Assembly: GCA_009919985.1 (NCBI GenBank)
Contig: RGAX01000107.1
Coordinates: forward strand, 1 to 9,019
Reading direction: 5' to 3'
Length of the DNA: 9,019 nucleotides
Origin: Opitutaceae bacterium
GTDB taxonomy: Bacteria; Verrucomicrobiota; Verrucomicrobiia; Opitutales; Opitutaceae
Every line of letters begins with the position of its first letter. Position 1 is the stretch's first letter. A program made the translations under genes and the position numbers. Under the pieces are notes generated by a model. It saw only the letters and a program-made list of their open reading frames with translations. It did not search any database and was not told the origin of the DNA. Of this stretch, positions 7,014 to 9,019 are shown piece by piece.

Positions 7014-9019
7014 AATAACGCAGCGTGGTCGTGACGGAGAATTTGCGCGGGGCGTTAAACCACTGGGCGTAACGCAACGTGCCGTTGGTGCTGTTGAGCA
7101 GGTAGAGCGTGCGATTAACGTCGAGGACGTTGGCGACGTTGAGCTGGATGGAGGCGGTGAAACGCTTCGTTGGCCGGAAGCGATAGATGCCGTAGACATC
7201 GTGAACCGTGCGGTCGGGGAAAAGGAACATTTTACGCTTACCGGAATCGGCCGCGTCGTTGTACATATATGCGCGGTAATTTTGTTGGTAGCTGGTGCTG
7301 AGGCCGACGACGAGGCCCTTCAGTAAACCACGATCGAATTGATAGCGATTGATGATGCTGTAGGCGCGTTCGGCATAACCGACGGTGGCTTCACCGGTTT
7401 TACGTACAATCAAGGAGCCGCCACTGGGTGAGACGAAACCGAGTTGATGTTGGGTGATCGGCAACCCGACGACGCCGGTGCCAACGCCCGGCGTGAGCAT
7501 ACCGAGGGTTTGGGCATTGAGGATTTGGCCCGATTCTACGTCGAGCTGAGCAAAGTAGAGACTGTTGGGATCTTTCAACATCGAGAGAGAGAGCGGGATT
7601 TGCGCGGAGGCGGGATTCAACGGGTCCGACGGGACGAGCAAGGGCGCAATGGCTGTACCGGACTTGACGCCGACGACCGTCTGACCGCCCACGGTGGTGG
7701 TGTTGAACTGGTCGTTGTAGAATTGCGGCAAGATGACCGTGCTGCGTTCGCTGCCGTTAGCGGTGGCAATATTTACGCGTACTTCCCAGCCTGTAAGCGG
7801 GCGGCTAGAGAGCGTGAGATTATAGCCGTCAGAAGTTTTGCTGTAAACGTAAGCGTTACCGCCGTTGCGGCCGTTGATGCCGTTGGGGTCGACATCGTCG
7901 CGGCTGGGAAGACCGGCCGTAAAGTTTTGAGCCTCGGAGACATAGTAGTTAAAATTGCCAGAGATGCGGTTTTCAAAAAGTCCGAATTTCAAGCCGATAT
8001 CCTTGCTGGTGCCTTTACCAGGAGGGAGCGGTTGATTAAAAATATCGCGCGTGGTGTCGAAATTGATCTTTCCGTTGGTGGAATAATTAACGGAGCCGCG
8101 CAGGCCCTTAATCGGAGTGTCGAAGACGACACCCGTAGTGAGACTGTCGTAGGTAATAGGGCCGCGCCGGAGATCGGTCTGCACGCGGTAAGCCATGGCT
8201 TCTTCGGAGCGGTAGCCGATCATCGTATCGATGCGTTCCTTCCACCACGAACTAAAGGAGCTAAATCCGAAGCTCGTCTCACGCGTATCGTCATAGCCAT
8301 AGACGCTGGTGCTGACGGTGGTCTGGCCGGTGATGGCGCTGATGGGGCCGGAGAGGCCGAGCGGGTTGCCGGCGGTCTTTGGTACCGCGTAAGGATAAAT
8401 CTGCGGCATGAGTTTGTAGGTCTTGCCGTTGGGATGGATGAGAGACTGAGAGAGCCAAGAAATATTACCGATCAAGTTTTTGGGGAACGCTTCCACCCAG
8501 ACGGAGGGCATCGCATTGCGGCCAGACTCGGTGTTATTGATCTTGGTGAGGTCTTGGATGATTGCGCCGCTGCTGTCGGTCTCGTAAAAGCGCCAGGCTT
8601 CGGAATTCACCCAGGAGAACATGTCTTGGTAGAAGCCGATGACGGCCCAAGCGACCGAGATCTTTTTGGTAAACGACCGCGCCGCGGTAACCGCGTGCAC
8701 CGGTCCAGAAAGGAGCATCGTTGAGCGTCTGATTCATCGACCACTTAGTGCCCACGCTCCCGGAAGCCGGATCGACATAGAGATTCCCCGTGGCGCCGGG
8801 TGCGTAGACGCTAGTCGAGCTCGGATTGAGGCTTTGATTTACGCGAGCGTCGTGGCCGTAGCGCAGTTGCACCGAGAGGCCTTCGGCCAGAGTGGCCTCG
8901 GCGACGATGGATTTAAGTTTATTGAAATAGGCGTCGCGACGGTATGGCCCGATGGCGGAATCGACCGTGGTCAGATCGAATTTACCACCCGTGAGATTAC
9001 GGGCCTCAGGGAAAGCAGC
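7012..9019 (-). pseudogene. TonB-dependent receptor, C-terminal part, 5' partial and frameshifted
   Basis: Two frames together make one receptor. From the right edge to about 8639, one frame gives 127 residues (GPYRRDAYFNKLKSIVAE, VQLRYGHDARVNQSLNP, DAPFWTGARGYRG, VVYQKDLGRLGRH). The protein then continues in a second frame from GFYQDMFSWVNSEAWRFYE (8637) to the TGA at 7012-7014, another 541 residues. The barrel ends in the style of Opitutaceae receptors: LNVANVLDVNRTLYLLN, GTLRYAQWFNAPRKF, then VTTTLRY with the expected terminal aromatic residue. The signal peptide, TonB box and plug are outside the window. Such receptors import glycan fragments or other ligands across the outer membrane using TonB/ExbBD. 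A start codon at 8718 opens the second frame in isolation, but its first 27 residues are the out-of-frame reading of the barrel, so it is not the true start. It is first in the visible minus-strand cluster. Either a true pseudogene or a sequencing error. Confidence 0.85.
8635..8641 (-). other. Frameshift site in the TonB-dependent receptor gene
   Basis: Receptor-like protein is read in one frame down to LGRLGRH (codon ending at 8639) and in another from GFYQDM (codon starting at 8637). Between them lies a single leftover base, so the DNA is short by 2 bases (or 5 or 8) or long by 1. Related receptors usually carry a few residues between a GRHR-like motif and G-(F/L)-Y, which would favour a deletion of 5 or 8 bases over a base insertion. 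The exact point is placed by protein continuity, not by any stop codon. Confidence 0.75.

Noticed and set aside
6343..7326. A 327-codon open frame on the plus strand across the end of the receptor and the start of the 812-residue protein gene.
   Set aside because: It spans the 3' end of one minus-strand gene and the 5' end of another, including the gap. The product has no recognisable fold and is best explained as a shadow frame.
7444..8724. A 426-codon open frame on the plus strand opposite the TonB-dependent receptor.
   Set aside because: It is antisense to a clear receptor. Its translation is rich in Arg, Gly, Ala, Val and Asp without domains or a signal peptide, as expected from GC-biased third positions of the opposite strand.
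8534..8872. A 112-codon minus-strand open frame starting at GTG 8872.
   Set aside because: Its first part is real receptor sequence, but the frame continues upstream without a stop to the window edge, so the GTG is an internal Val codon. The part below about 8637 is the wrong-frame tail after the frameshift.

Overview
The window looks like chromosomal DNA of a Verrucomicrobiota bacterium, most likely of the Opitutales/Opitutaceae. The lineage call rests mainly on the TonB-dependent receptor. Its barrel wording (for example LRGSVNYSTNGKINFDTT, LPPGKGTSKDIGLKFGL, NGTLRYAQWFNAPRKF) is what I know from the large receptor families of Opitutus-like bacteria. The moderately high GC (345 of the first 600 bases are G or C by hand count) and the secreted sulfatase, FAD oxidoreductase and lyase-like protein fit the same group. 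This is inference from remembered family style, not a database result.

Layout: five protein-coding loci fill almost every base. Four lie on the minus strand, head to tail, with gaps of 36, 47 and 34 bp. In transcription order they are a TonB-dependent receptor that runs in from the right edge (9019 to 7012), a secreted 812-residue protein of no known function (6975 to 4537), a secreted sulfatase (4489 to 2966) and a secreted FAD-dependent oxidoreductase flanked by two beta-sandwich modules (2931 to 643). The fifth gene, on the plus strand, is the C-terminal end of a heparinase II/III-like protein (1 to 638). It converges on the oxidoreductase with only 4 bp between the two stop codons. No RNA genes, CRISPR, insertion sequences or gene-free stretches over 50 bp were seen.

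How the genes may work together: an outer-membrane importer, a sulfatase, an uronate-type lyase candidate and two further exported proteins suggest a polysaccharide utilisation cluster for a sulfated, possibly uronic-acid-containing glycan. The substrate cannot be named from this window. The receptor gene is broken by a frameshift near 8638, so either the importer is inactive here or the sequence contains an error. A weak terminator-like hairpin just after the receptor stop could lower expression of the three downstream genes.

The least explained item is the 812-residue protein. It contains a clear internal duplication of about 150 residues and no catalytic signature I can recognise.
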